DNA from: an uncultured Eubacteriales bacterium
Lineage (GTDB): Bacteria; Bacillota; Clostridia; Oscillospirales; CAG-272
DNA length: 15,052 bases
NCBI GenBank assembly: GCA_934385225.1
Contig: CAKRPQ010000043.1
Span: 1 to 15,052 of the forward strand
Reading direction: 5' to 3'
Below the pieces are notes generated by a model. That model did not search any database and was not told the origin of the DNA. It saw nothing but the letters and a program-made list of their open reading frames with translations. Every line of letters starts with the position of its first letter. Position 1 is the stretch's first letter. A program made the translations under genes and the position numbers. This document shows, piece by piece, positions 5,854 through 14,593 of the stretch.

Positions 5854-5920
5854 ATCATAATCGGTAGTAGTTTCCGCGGCTTTTTTCGCGGTAAGTGTAT
5901 TTGTTTGCGAAAGGTGAAAA

Positions 5921-6760
5921 ATGGCGGTCGATATAAAGTTTGCTTGTAAAACAATAACGTCGAAAAGTAATCCCGCAGTTGTGAACGCAGTTAAACTCAC
6001 GGATAAAAAGTATCGTGAAAAGGAAAAAATGTTCAGAGCCGATGGGATAAAACTGCTTTGCGAGGCGGTGGAGTTCGGTGCCGAAATACAGAGTGTATTT
6101 GTGCGTGAAGATGCGATAAAACGCGTATCGGAAGCGGTAAAAAGACACTTTGACGACAATGACAGTCCTGTACGTGTTGTTTTTACGCCGCTTTCCGAAA
6201 ACGTTTTCGGAAAAGTTTCCGAGGAAAAAGCCCCCGAGGGAGTCCTGACAATAATAAAATATCTTGACGGTTTTCATCTTTCGGCGGAGCGCGAATCTGT
6301 TGCGACAATCGGCAGAACGATTGTGCTCGAATCCGTCAGAGATCCCGGAAACCTCGGAACGATATTGAGGAGTGCCGCCGCATTTGGATTTGAAACGGTT
6401 ATAATGAGTTCCGACTGCGCCGACGTTTACAATCCAAAGACAATAAGAGCCGCAATGGGCGCGATTTTCAAAATTCGAACGGTTAAAACCGCAGATATTG
6501 CGGTTACGGTCGATGCCTTGCGCAAAAACGGGCGCAGAGTTTATGCCGCGGCACTTGACAAAAGCGCGCTGAGACTTGGCGAAACAGTTCTCCTGCCGTC
6601 AGATGTGTTCCTTATAGGCAATGAAGGACACGGGCTTTCGGAAGAGGCGATCAGTCATTGCGACAGATGCGTTTTCATCCCCATAAACAGCGACACCGAG
6701 TCGCTTAATGCCGCGACAGCCGCATCAATCTGTATGTGGGAAATATCAAAAGCAAAGTGA
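5921..6760 (+). CDS. SpoU/TrmH-family RNA 2'-O-methyltransferase (RlmB-like)
   Basis: A 279-residue SPOUT-class methyltransferase that would transfer a methyl group from S-adenosylmethionine to a ribose 2'-OH of rRNA or tRNA. The N-terminal third (about 12-110) is the substrate-binding domain of the RlmB type (KYREKEKMFRADGIKLLCEA). The C-terminal trefoil-knot domain carries motif 1 DPGNLGTILRSA at 141-152, motif 2 IGNEGHGLS at 232-240 and motif 3 IPINSDTESLNAATAASI at 254-270. The exact target nucleotide cannot be read from sequence; 23S rRNA is most likely. The ATG at 5921 has GAAAGG about 7 bases upstream. It is the first gene after the rplT terminator and lies 9 bp before dprA. How this operon is transcribed is unclear: no good promoter is visible in the 67 bp in front. 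Confidence 0.9.
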   Translation: MAVDIKFACKTITSKSNPAVVNAVKLTDKKYREKEKMFRADGIKLLCEAVEFGAEIQSVFVREDAIKRVSEAVKRHFDDNDSPVRVVFTPLSENVFGKVSEEKAPEGVLTIIKYLDGFHLSAERESVATIGRTIVLESVRDPGNLGTILRSAAAFGFETVIMSSDCADVYNPKTIRAAMGAIFKIRTVKTADIAVTVDALRKNGRRVYAAALDKSALRLGETVLLPSDVFLIGNEGHGLSEEAISHCDRCVFIPINSDTESLNAATAASICMWEISKAK

Positions 6761-6769
6761 GGGATTGTT

Positions 6770-8056
6770 TTGACCGAATCAATTTACTGGATATGGCTTG
6801 CCGAGGCACTCGGACAGGGCAGTAAATATCTCTCGTATCTGCTCGGCGTTTACGGGACTCCGTATGACGTTTTCAGAGCCGAAACCGAAAGCATCGACGA
6901 ACTTTCGGTAGATGAAAAAACGAAAAAAGGGCTGGCAAGAAAAAATCTTGAAGATGCCTATGAGATAAATGATTATTGTGTTTCGCATTCAATCGGGATA
7001 CTAACTTACGAAAATCCGCGTTATCCCGAAAAGCTGAAACTTATAAAAGATCCTCCGACGGTTCTTTATTACATCGGTGAACTTCCCGATTTCAACAACG
7101 TTCTGTCGATAAGCATTGTAGGTACAAGAAAACTGAGCGAATACGGAAAAGGGACGGCGTATAAAATAGGTTATGAACTCGGTGCAGCGGGTGTTGTCGT
7201 TGTCAGCGGAATGGCACTCGGAGTAGACTCCGTTGCCGCTTGCGGCACAATAAACGGCGGCGGAAAGACGGTTGCCATTCTCGGTTGCGGTGTCGATATC
7301 GTTTATCCGAGACAGCATAGAGTTCTCTATGACCAAATAATCAAGCACGGTGCGGTAATATCGGAATTTGCACCGACAACAGAGGTCAGAGGACGCAATT
7401 TTCCGATAAGAAACAGAATAATCAGCGGTCTTACAAGCGGAACGCTTATTGTTGAATGTGATATGAGAAGCGGCGCAATGATAACCGCAAGACACGCACT
7501 CGAACAGGGAAGAGACTTGTTTGCTATTCCCGGTAACGTCGGAAATCCCAATTCCAACGGAACAAACAGCTTGATTCACGAAGGTGCGTCAATGGTTTTG
7601 TGCACCGACGATATTCTCGGAGCTTATGAGTTCTATTACGGTGATAAAATCGACTACTTAGGACTTAGTTATGCGAGAGCGAGATCCGACGTTGATCCCG
7701 ATGCTCTTGCGAAAATGGAGATATGCTCAAAACTCGTCTCAAAAAATGAAATTCGCGATGAAAAGCCCGAGATCGGGAACAATATAATGCGACCGCGAAT
7801 ACAACATAAATATAAAAACAAAAAAGGCTCTGCCGTACAGAAAAATGAGGAGAAAAAAGCTGATAAAATCGAAGAAGCCGAGCTTACTCCCGAGGAAGCG
7901 AGGGTTCTCGAAGTTATGCCTCGCGACAGAGCAGTGAATGCAGACTATTTTATGTCCCGCGGACTGAATGCTTCCGATGTTCTCGGAACGCTTGTAACTC
8001 TTGAAATAAAGGGACTTACAAGTTCACTTCCGGGCGGACTTTACATAAGAAACTGA
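6770..8056 (+). CDS. dprA: DNA processing protein DprA (recombination mediator)
   Basis: DprA (Smf) binds single-stranded DNA entering during natural transformation, protects it and loads RecA. The 428-residue product has an N-terminal helical region (about 1-75), the Rossmann-like DprA core (about 83-285) with SIVGTRKLSEYG, VVSGMALGVDS, GGGKTVAILGCGVD, YPRQH, GRNFPIRNRIISGL and LFAIPGN, and a C-terminal winged-helix domain (about 372-428: LTPEEARVLEVM to GGLYIRN). Between core and winged helix lies a charged, lysine-rich linker of about 80 residues, longer than usual, which explains why the protein exceeds the more typical 360-380. The start is TTG at 6770, with GAGGG six bases upstream; no ATG or GTG in frame fits better. 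It directly precedes topA, a conserved Firmicute order. DprA also occurs in species not known to be competent. Confidence 0.96.
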   Translation: MTESIYWIWLAEALGQGSKYLSYLLGVYGTPYDVFRAETESIDELSVDEKTKKGLARKNLEDAYEINDYCVSHSIGILTYENPRYPEKLKLIKDPPTVLYYIGELPDFNNVLSISIVGTRKLSEYGKGTAYKIGYELGAAGVVVVSGMALGVDSVAACGTINGGGKTVAILGCGVDIVYPRQHRVLYDQIIKHGAVISEFAPTTEVRGRNFPIRNRIISGLTSGTLIVECDMRSGAMITARHALEQGRDLFAIPGNVGNPNSNGTNSLIHEGASMVLCTDDILGAYEFYYGDKIDYLGLSYARARSDVDPDALAKMEICSKLVSKNEIRDEKPEIGNNIMRPRIQHKYKNKKGSAVQKNEEKKADKIEEAELTPEEARVLEVMPRDRAVNADYFMSRGLNASDVLGTLVTLEIKGLTSSLPGGLYIRN

Positions 8057-8074
8057 AATACGAAAGGAAAAAAT

Positions 8075-10369
8075 ATGGCAAATCTTGTTATAGTCGAGTC
8101 TCCCACAAAGGTCAACACGATAAAGGGCTATCTCGGATCGAATTATAAGGTTATAGCGTCAAAGGGACACGTCAGAGATCTTCCGAAAAGTACGCTCGGA
8201 GTTGATATCGAAAACGGGTTTGAGGCTCACTATATAAACATAAGAGGTAAGGGCGACCTTATAAAATCCATAAAAAAGGAAGCCAAAGGCGCAGGGAAAG
8301 TTTTTCTTGCAACCGACCCTGACCGTGAAGGCGAAGCTATTTCGTGGCATTTGGCAAACGCTCTCGGAATACCCGTGGAGGAAACGAAAAGGGTAACATT
8401 CAACGAGATAACCAGGAGTGCGATCAAAACTGCTATAAAAAATCCGAGAACGATAGATATGAACCTTGTCGATGCTCAGCAGGCGAGGAGAATCCTTGAC
8501 AGAATCGTCGGCTATAAGCTCAGTCCTCTTCTCTGGAAGAGTGTTAAAAGCGGACTCAGCGCGGGACGCGTGCAGTCGGTCGCAACGAGAATAATCGTTG
8601 AGAGAGAAGAAGAGATAAAGGCATTTGTCCCCACAGAATACTGGACGATAGAGGCTGTAATATCGGACGGCGGCAAGAAAGAAATCACGGTACGCTTTGT
8701 CGGCGATACAAACGGCAAAATCAAGCTTGAAAACGAAGTCGAAACGCAGAAGATACTTGACAAAATCGGTAAAAACGAGTTTACGGTAAGCCGAGTAAAA
8801 AAATCAGTCAGACATAAAGTACCGCAGCCTCCGTTTACGACTTCAACGATGCAGCAGGAAGCGTCGAAAAAGCTCGGTTTCCAGTCTGCGAGAATTATGA
8901 AGGTCGCCCAGGAGCTTTACGAAGGCGTTAACGTCGGTGTTGAAAACGGCGGAACACAGGGCCTTATAACTTATATGAGAACCGACTCGCTCCGCATTTC
9001 CGCAGACGCCTCGAACGCGGCAATGGAGTATATAAAAGGACGCTATGGGGACGATTACTACCCGAAATCTCCGCGCGTGTATAAGACACGTTCGGGTGCA
9101 CAGGACGCGCACGAGGCGATCAGGCCTTCGAATGTTGCGATAGAACCGTTGAAAATAAAGAAATATCTCACATCTGACCAGTTTAAGCTTTACAAACTCA
9201 TATGGGAACGCTTCGTTGCGAGCCAGATGGAGTCAGCGGAACTTAATACCGTAACAGTCGACTTTGATGCGGCAGGTTATGTATTCCGCACAAGCGGATA
9301 TACAGTTGCTTTTCCCGGACATCTTGCCGTTTACGAGGCGAGCGACGATGAGAAACCGCAGAAAAATGCAGACAGTGACGAGGATATCGAAATAAAAAAT
9401 CTTCGTCTTCCGTCACTTGACGACGGTGAAAAATTTCACGCGGATCGGATAGACCCGTCGCGTCATTTTACCGAACCGCCTCCGAGATATACGGAAGCGA
9501 CGCTCATCAAATTTCTTGAAGAGAAAGGAATAGGACGTCCTTCCACCTATACGCCTATAATTACGACTATACTGGCAAGAAATTATGTTGTCAGAGATGG
9601 AAAAGCACTTGTTCCTACGCCTCTCGGAGAAGTGACGACAAAGCTGATGAAGGACAAATTCCCCGATATTGTCGATTACAAGTTTACCGCAACAATGGAG
9701 GACGACCTTGACGGCATCGAAAAGGGAACTACCGATATGCGCGAAATGCTTGAAGAGTTTTACGATGACTTCAAGGAAGAACTTGAAAAGGCAGAAGCGA
9801 CAATAGAAGCCGATAAGGAACAATACGAGATTCCGACCGAGGAAACAGATATAATATGCGAAAAATGCGGAAGCCGTATGGTTGTAAAGAATGGCAAATT
9901 CGGTAAATTTGCCGCTTGCCCGAACTATCCGAAGTGCAAGAATACAAAACCGCTCGTGAAACCCGAAGAGAAGCCCGAAACAAAGCCGCAGATCGCCGAT
10001 TTCAAGTGTGAAAAATGCGGTGCCGATATGGTACTGAGGACGGGCAGATTCGGTAGCTTTTACGCTTGTTCGAGGTATCCCGAATGTAAGTTTACAAAGC
10101 AGAAAGTCAAGGAGATTGACGCAAAATGCCCCAAGTGCGGCGGAAAGATTCTGACAAAGTTCGGCAAAAATCACTCCGTATTTTACAGTTGCGAAAACTA
10201 TCCGAATTGCGACTTTTCCTCGTGGGATTTGCCGCTTGACGAGAAGTGTCCGAACTGCGGAAAGATTCTCTTCAAAAAGAAGGGCAAGGAGGTTATAGTT
10301 TGCCACGATAAGCAGTGCGGATATAAGAGAGAGGCTTCGCCGACAGAAACGGGAGAAGAGAATAAATAA
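8075..10369 (+). CDS. topA: DNA topoisomerase I (type IA) with four C-terminal zinc ribbons
   Basis: TopA relaxes negative supercoils by passing one strand through a transient nick. The 764-residue product has the TOPRIM domain with Glu8 in VIVESPTK and DPDREGE at 81-87, the catalytic Tyr300 in TYMRTDS, the GRVQSVATR strand-binding motif near 164-172, and EEKGIGRPSTYTPII at 482-496. The C-terminus carries four zinc ribbons, each with four cysteines: 595/598/615/621, 645/648/665/671, 685/688/706/712 and 725/728/743/748. The fourth has a shorter second pair and no aromatic NYP motif. A stretch at 424-440 is acidic and probably a loop. AAAGGA precedes the ATG, 18 bp after dprA. The stop codon overlaps the ATG of trmFO by one base. 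Length and domain order are normal for Clostridia. Confidence 0.98.
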   Translation: MANLVIVESPTKVNTIKGYLGSNYKVIASKGHVRDLPKSTLGVDIENGFEAHYINIRGKGDLIKSIKKEAKGAGKVFLATDPDREGEAISWHLANALGIPVEETKRVTFNEITRSAIKTAIKNPRTIDMNLVDAQQARRILDRIVGYKLSPLLWKSVKSGLSAGRVQSVATRIIVEREEEIKAFVPTEYWTIEAVISDGGKKEITVRFVGDTNGKIKLENEVETQKILDKIGKNEFTVSRVKKSVRHKVPQPPFTTSTMQQEASKKLGFQSARIMKVAQELYEGVNVGVENGGTQGLITYMRTDSLRISADASNAAMEYIKGRYGDDYYPKSPRVYKTRSGAQDAHEAIRPSNVAIEPLKIKKYLTSDQFKLYKLIWERFVASQMESAELNTVTVDFDAAGYVFRTSGYTVAFPGHLAVYEASDDEKPQKNADSDEDIEIKNLRLPSLDDGEKFHADRIDPSRHFTEPPPRYTEATLIKFLEEKGIGRPSTYTPIITTILARNYVVRDGKALVPTPLGEVTTKLMKDKFPDIVDYKFTATMEDDLDGIEKGTTDMREMLEEFYDDFKEELEKAEATIEADKEQYEIPTEETDIICEKCGSRMVVKNGKFGKFAACPNYPKCKNTKPLVKPEEKPETKPQIADFKCEKCGADMVLRTGRFGSFYACSRYPECKFTKQKVKEIDAKCPKCGGKILTKFGKNHSVFYSCENYPNCDFSSWDLPLDEKCPNCGKILFKKKGKEVIVCHDKQCGYKREASPTETGEENK

Positions 10370-11742
10370 TGAATAATAAAAATACCGTCGTTACGGTTAT
10401 AGGCGCGGGACTTGCGGGTTGTGAAGCGGCATGGCAGGCTGCAAAGCAGGGTGTAAATGTGTGTCTCTTTGAAATGAAGCCGAAAAAATTCACACCCGCT
10501 CATCACTCCGAAACGTTTGCGGAACTTGTATGCTCAAATTCACTTCGCTCGGACAGCGTCAGCAACGCTGTCGGACTTCTGAAAGAGGAACTTCGCCGTA
10601 TGGGGTCGCTTGTAATGGAGGCGGCAGACGCTACAAGAGTCCCCGCGGGATCCGCGCTTGCAGTTGACAGAAAACTCTTTTCGGAATATATAACGAATAA
10701 AATTACTTCAAATCCGAACATTGAGGTTGTGCACGAGGAAATCGACAAAGTCGGCGATGAAATCACTGTAATTGCAACAGGTCCGCTCACGTCCGACTCG
10801 ATGGCGGATTATATTGCAAACGAACTCGGCTGCGACGGTCTGCATTTCTTTGACGCTGCTGCACCGATAGTTGACTTTTCGTCTGTGAATATGGATATCG
10901 CGTTTTTTGCGTCAAGATATGACAAGGGAGATGCCGATTATATAAATTGTCCCATGACAAAAGAGCAATACGACCTGTTTTATGATGCGCTTGTCGGCGC
11001 GAAAGAGGCGGAACTTAAACAGTTTGATTCCGACCTTCAAAAAGACCTAAAAGTATTCGAGGGGTGTATGCCCGTCGAGGTTATGGCAAAAAGAGGCAGA
11101 GATACGCTTCTTTACGGTCCGCTGAAACCCGTCGGTCTTGTCGACCCACGGAACGGGAGGGAATGGTACGCCGTTGTTCAGCTTCGAAAAGAGAACACCG
11201 CGGGAACAATGTATAATCTCGTCGGATTCCAGACGCATCTGACTTTTGAAGAGCAAAGACGAGTGTTCCGTATGATACCGGGGCTTGAAGACGCACAGTT
11301 TCTGCGCTACGGTGTAATGCACCGAAACACATATCTGAATTCTCCCGGACTTCTCGACGAAAAGTATTCACTGAAAAAGAGACCGAATATTTATTTTGCG
11401 GGACAGATGACCGGTGTCGAGGGATATATCGAGTCTGCGGGTTCTGGATTTGTCGCTGGGCTTAACGCGTCGCTTGACGCGCTCGGAAAAGAGCCCGTTC
11501 TGTTTCCCGAAAAGACGATGATAGGCGCAATGGCGGCATATGTCAGCCACGGCGGCATCGGTTCTTCGTTCCAGCCGATGAATGCAAACTTCGGAATTAT
11601 AGAGCCGCTTGAAAAGCGTGTAAAAGGCGGTAAAAGCGCAAAGAATGAGGCACTTGCGACACGATCTCTTGAAATTATAGACGGCATTGTTTCTTCTCTG
11701 CCTGCGGAAAGCACAGCGGATATCCGAAAAATCGAAAGGTGA
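10369..11742 (+). CDS. trmFO: Folate-dependent tRNA (uracil-54-C5)-methyltransferase TrmFO
   Basis: TrmFO makes ribothymidine at position 54 of tRNA, taking the methyl group from methylenetetrahydrofolate with FADH2, unlike the SAM-dependent TrmA. The 457-residue product has the FAD dinucleotide fold IGAGLAGCEAAWQ at 11-23 and the family stretches HHSETFAELVCSNSLRSD (45-62) and EGCMPVEVMAKRG (231-243). The two cysteines important in the Bacillus enzyme correspond, as I recall, to Cys55 (LVCSN) and Cys233 (EGCMP) here, and both are present. NIYFAGQMTGVEGYIESA lies near residues 342-359. It overlaps topA by one base (TAATG), indicating translational coupling, and precedes plsX by 9 bp. In Bacillus trmFO is followed by xerC and codY; here those genes are absent and plsX follows directly. 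Confidence 0.97.
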   Translation: MNNKNTVVTVIGAGLAGCEAAWQAAKQGVNVCLFEMKPKKFTPAHHSETFAELVCSNSLRSDSVSNAVGLLKEELRRMGSLVMEAADATRVPAGSALAVDRKLFSEYITNKITSNPNIEVVHEEIDKVGDEITVIATGPLTSDSMADYIANELGCDGLHFFDAAAPIVDFSSVNMDIAFFASRYDKGDADYINCPMTKEQYDLFYDALVGAKEAELKQFDSDLQKDLKVFEGCMPVEVMAKRGRDTLLYGPLKPVGLVDPRNGREWYAVVQLRKENTAGTMYNLVGFQTHLTFEEQRRVFRMIPGLEDAQFLRYGVMHRNTYLNSPGLLDEKYSLKKRPNIYFAGQMTGVEGYIESAGSGFVAGLNASLDALGKEPVLFPEKTMIGAMAAYVSHGGIGSSFQPMNANFGIIEPLEKRVKGGKSAKNEALATRSLEIIDGIVSSLPAESTADIRKIER

Positions 11743-11751
11743 GGTTTAATA

Positions 11752-12801
11752 ATGCGAATAATTGTTGATGTAATGGGCGGAGATAATGCGCCGCTTGAAC
11801 TTGTAAAAGGCGTTTGCCGTGCCGCGGAAACCGTGAAAGCCGATTATACCGTTGTAGGCGATAAAACGGCAATTTTGAAGATTGCGGCAGAAAACGGACT
11901 TGATGTATCGAAATTTGAGATTGTCGATTCCAAGACCGTTGTCGAAATGGAGGACGATCCCGTTTCCGTCGTCAGAAAGAAGGCGGACAGCTCCATGATG
12001 GTCGGACTCAAACTCCTTGCCGACGGAGAAGGCGATGCCTTTGTAAGCACGGGAAATACGGGTGCGCTTTTTACGGGTGCATCGCTGATAGTCAGAAAAA
12101 TAAAGGGTATTCAAAGAGCGGGAATAGCGACCGTTCTCCCTATGAAAACTCCCGTTCTCATTCTCGATTCGGGCGCAAATATAAATGTGATTCCCGAATA
12201 TCTTGAAGCTTTTGCGGTTATGGGTTCGGTCTATATGAATAAGATCTTCGGTATTGAAAATCCTCGCGTCGGACTTCTGAATAACGGCAGCGAACCGTGC
12301 AAAGGCACACAGCTCCAAATAGACACATACAAAAGACTTGAAGAAAATACAAGTATAAATTTTGTCGGGAACATCGAAGCGAACAAACTTCCGTCCGCGC
12401 CTTGCGATGTGCTTGTCACAGACGGTTTCACAGGCAATATTCTTGTGAAGAATACAGAGGGTATGGGCAGACTTATGATCGACTCGATAAAGGGTGTGTT
12501 CCTTTCAAACGGTCTGACAAAGATGTCTGCTCTTCTCGTTAAAAAACAGCTCACAGATATGAAAAAACGCTTTGATACTACCGAATACGGCGGAGCACCG
12601 TTCCTCGGTCTTGCAAAACCCGTTATTAAAGCGCACGGAAATTCAAGCGCAAAGGCTTTTGCAAGTGCTATAAGGCAGGCGGCGACTTTCGCCTCTACGA
12701 ATATCATAAGCGATATTACCGAAGAAGCACTCAAAATGCGTGAAAAACGCCTTGCAGGCAGAACATCGGGTGCTCTTGACGGTGATGAGGGAATAAAGTA
12801 A
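11752..12801 (+). CDS. plsX: Phosphate acyltransferase PlsX
   Basis: PlsX converts acyl-ACP to acyl-phosphate, the donor that PlsY uses to start phospholipid synthesis; it is a peripheral membrane enzyme. The 349-residue product begins MRIIVDVMGGDNAP, the family signature, and contains STGNTGALFTGASLIV near residue 101, LDSGAN near 142, a conserved GLLNNGSE near 168, and DVLVTDGFTGNILVK near 220. It starts at an ATG with GTGAGG about 7 bases upstream, 9 bp after trmFO. In many bacteria plsX lies with fapR, fabD, fabG and acpP; here it stands alone among RNA and DNA genes, followed by rnc. Confidence 0.97.
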   Translation: MRIIVDVMGGDNAPLELVKGVCRAAETVKADYTVVGDKTAILKIAAENGLDVSKFEIVDSKTVVEMEDDPVSVVRKKADSSMMVGLKLLADGEGDAFVSTGNTGALFTGASLIVRKIKGIQRAGIATVLPMKTPVLILDSGANINVIPEYLEAFAVMGSVYMNKIFGIENPRVGLLNNGSEPCKGTQLQIDTYKRLEENTSINFVGNIEANKLPSAPCDVLVTDGFTGNILVKNTEGMGRLMIDSIKGVFLSNGLTKMSALLVKKQLTDMKKRFDTTEYGGAPFLGLAKPVIKAHGNSSAKAFASAIRQAATFASTNIISDITEEALKMREKRLAGRTSGALDGDEGIK

Positions 12802-12815
12802 GGAGACAGTTATTT

Positions 12816-13538
12816 ATGACGACTGAAAATTTGCCCTTAGACAGTTTTGAACTTCAAAAAGCATTGAATTATGAATATAACGATATTTCGCTTTTGAATA
12901 AGGCACTCACACACTCGTCCTATTCGAATGAGCTTAAATTGAAACACAGGGAAAGAGAGTGCAACGAAAGACTTGAATTTCTCGGCGACTCTGTTCTTTC
13001 CATAATTGTTAGCGAATATCTTTTCTCTCACTATGCGACACGTCCCGAGGGAGAACTCACCAGAATGCGTGCCGAGGTCGTCTGTGAAAAAGCACTTTCG
13101 AAATTTGCAAATAAAATAGGGCTCGGAAATTATCTTTTCCTTGGTCACGGTGAGGAAAAAAACAACGGCAGAAAAAGAAAAAGCATTCTTGCCGATGCTT
13201 TTGAGGCTGTTCTTGCGTCCATGTATCTTGATGCGGGAAAAGACGGTAAAAAAATGGTTGCGCGTTTTCTTCTTCCGCTCATCATCGAGGAACTTGAATC
13301 TGCCGAAAGCGACGGACACAGTAAGGATTATAAGACCATACTTCAACAGATAGTCCAGCAGGCGGAAGGAGAAGTTCTCGAATACGTAATCGTTGACGAG
13401 AGCGGCCCCGACCACTTGAAGAGCTTTACTGCCGAGGCGAGACTTAACAGTAATGTTATCGGAAGAGGAACGGGTGTTTCAAAACGTGAAGCGGAGCAGT
13501 CCGCAGCGGCAGAAGCACTCAAATTGTTCGGAGAATGA
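12816..13538 (+). CDS. rnc: Ribonuclease III
   Basis: RNase III cuts double-stranded RNA, notably the 30S precursor of 16S and 23S rRNA, and various mRNAs. The 240-residue product has the nuclease domain with signature NERLEFLGDS at 50-59 (Glu54 and Asp58 bind metal) and the second acidic pair Asp127 and Glu130 in ILADAFEAVLAS, followed by a double-stranded RNA-binding domain at about 171-238 (DYKTILQQIVQQ to REAEQSAAAEALKL). The ATG has AAGGAG about 10 bases upstream and lies 14 bp after plsX. Its TGA overlaps the ATG of the next gene (ATGA). Catalytic residues and length are intact. Confidence 0.98.
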   Translation: MTTENLPLDSFELQKALNYEYNDISLLNKALTHSSYSNELKLKHRERECNERLEFLGDSVLSIIVSEYLFSHYATRPEGELTRMRAEVVCEKALSKFANKIGLGNYLFLGHGEEKNNGRKRKSILADAFEAVLASMYLDAGKDGKKMVARFLLPLIIEELESAESDGHSKDYKTILQQIVQQAEGEVLEYVIVDESGPDHLKSFTAEARLNSNVIGRGTGVSKREAEQSAAAEALKLFGE

Positions 13539-14590
13539 AACACGCGAATATTCCGATATTCATACCGCACCTCGGTTGCCCGAACAACTGCGTTTTTTGC
13601 AACCAGAAATCAATTTCGGGACGGGTTTTGTTTGATGAAAAAACAGTTATACCCGATATTGAAAACGCACTGAAAACAATAGCGGAAGGCAATCGTGGAA
13701 TCCCCGAGATTGCCTTTTTCGGCGGTTCTTTTACGGGCATTGACCGTACTCTTATGGTGTCTTTGCTTGAAGACGCGTATCCGTATGTTAAAAGCGGAAA
13801 GGTAAGCGGAATAAGGCTTTCGACAAGACCCGATTATATAAGCACCGAAATACTGGACATTCTCGGAAAATACGGTGTAAAAACAATAGAACTCGGACTT
13901 CAAAGTATGTCTGACCGCGTTCTTGAGGCAACAAAGAGGGGACACACGTCTGCCGACGCCGAAAAGGCCTGTAAACTTATCAAGGATTACGGTTTTGACC
14001 TTGTCGGGCAAATGATGATAGGACTTCCTGCGTCGGACTGCGATGATGAGATCGAAACCGCAAAAAAAATATGTGAGCTCGGAGCGGATGCCGCGAGGGT
14101 TTATCCGACTGTCGTTTTTTACGATACCGAGCTATGCTCAATGGCTGAAAAAGGTGAATATAAACCGCTCTCAAACGAAGAAGCGGTAGTGAGGACCAAA
14201 AATGTTCTTGCCGTTTTCGACAAGTATAAAGTTCCTTGTATCAGAGTGGGACTTTGCGCGTCGGAAAATCTTTCGTCAGACGAAACCGTTTACGGCGGAG
14301 CAAATCACAGCGCAATAGGCGAGCTCGCGATGGGTGAGCTTTTTCTTGATAAGCTGTGTGCCGCGTTTGAAGCTCTTCCGGATCTGCCGAAGGACAAAAA
14401 AGTGATTATTTACGTTCCGATGGGTGCGGTATCAAAGGTTATAGGGCAGAAACGCAGAAACATTGCCGCAATCAAAGATAAATATTTTGTAAAAAAATCT
14501 GTAAAGAGCGTGAAAGTTCTTGAAAAAAAAGACATTTTCGGTTATAATATTAAAATAGTAATTTCAGGAGAAACTTCGGCGGAGGAATAA
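13535..14590 (+). CDS. Elp3-like radical SAM protein (clostridial rnc-smc neighbour)
   Basis: A 351-residue radical SAM enzyme. The iron-sulfur cluster motif CPNNCVFC has Cys15, Cys19 and Cys22 within the first 25 residues, and FGGSFTG (62-68), IRLSTRPD (93-100) and IELGLQS (118-124) follow as in the Elp3/MiaB-like radical SAM fold. It lacks the acetyltransferase domain of true Elp3, so tRNA wobble modification should not be assumed. The C-terminal 65 residues are separate in character: KVIGQKRRNIAAIKDKY at 301-317, followed by a basic VKSVKVLEKKDI segment, resembling the start of a KH-type RNA-binding fold. Substrate unknown. It overlaps rnc by 4 bp (ATGA), with GGAG almost touching the ATG, so its translation probably depends on rnc. 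It lies 3 bp before smc. Similar genes between rnc and smc occur in Clostridia and are often labelled elongator protein 3. Confidence 0.9.
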   Translation: MKHANIPIFIPHLGCPNNCVFCNQKSISGRVLFDEKTVIPDIENALKTIAEGNRGIPEIAFFGGSFTGIDRTLMVSLLEDAYPYVKSGKVSGIRLSTRPDYISTEILDILGKYGVKTIELGLQSMSDRVLEATKRGHTSADAEKACKLIKDYGFDLVGQMMIGLPASDCDDEIETAKKICELGADAARVYPTVVFYDTELCSMAEKGEYKPLSNEEAVVRTKNVLAVFDKYKVPCIRVGLCASENLSSDETVYGGANHSAIGELAMGELFLDKLCAAFEALPDLPKDKKVIIYVPMGAVSKVIGQKRRNIAAIKDKYFVKKSVKSVKVLEKKDIFGYNIKIVISGETSAEE

Positions 14591-14593
14591 AAG

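Noticed and set aside
9413..10306. 297-codon open frame antisense to topA, and similar long antisense frames opposite lon, dprA and rnc
   Set aside because: Their translations are Cys/Phe/Ser-rich shadows of the codon usage of strong sense genes, without ribosome binding sites or domains.
9840..10350. Possible tandem duplication at the end of topA
   Set aside because: The four repeated zinc ribbons are normal for clostridial TopA and are diverged at the DNA level, so they are not a recent repeat.
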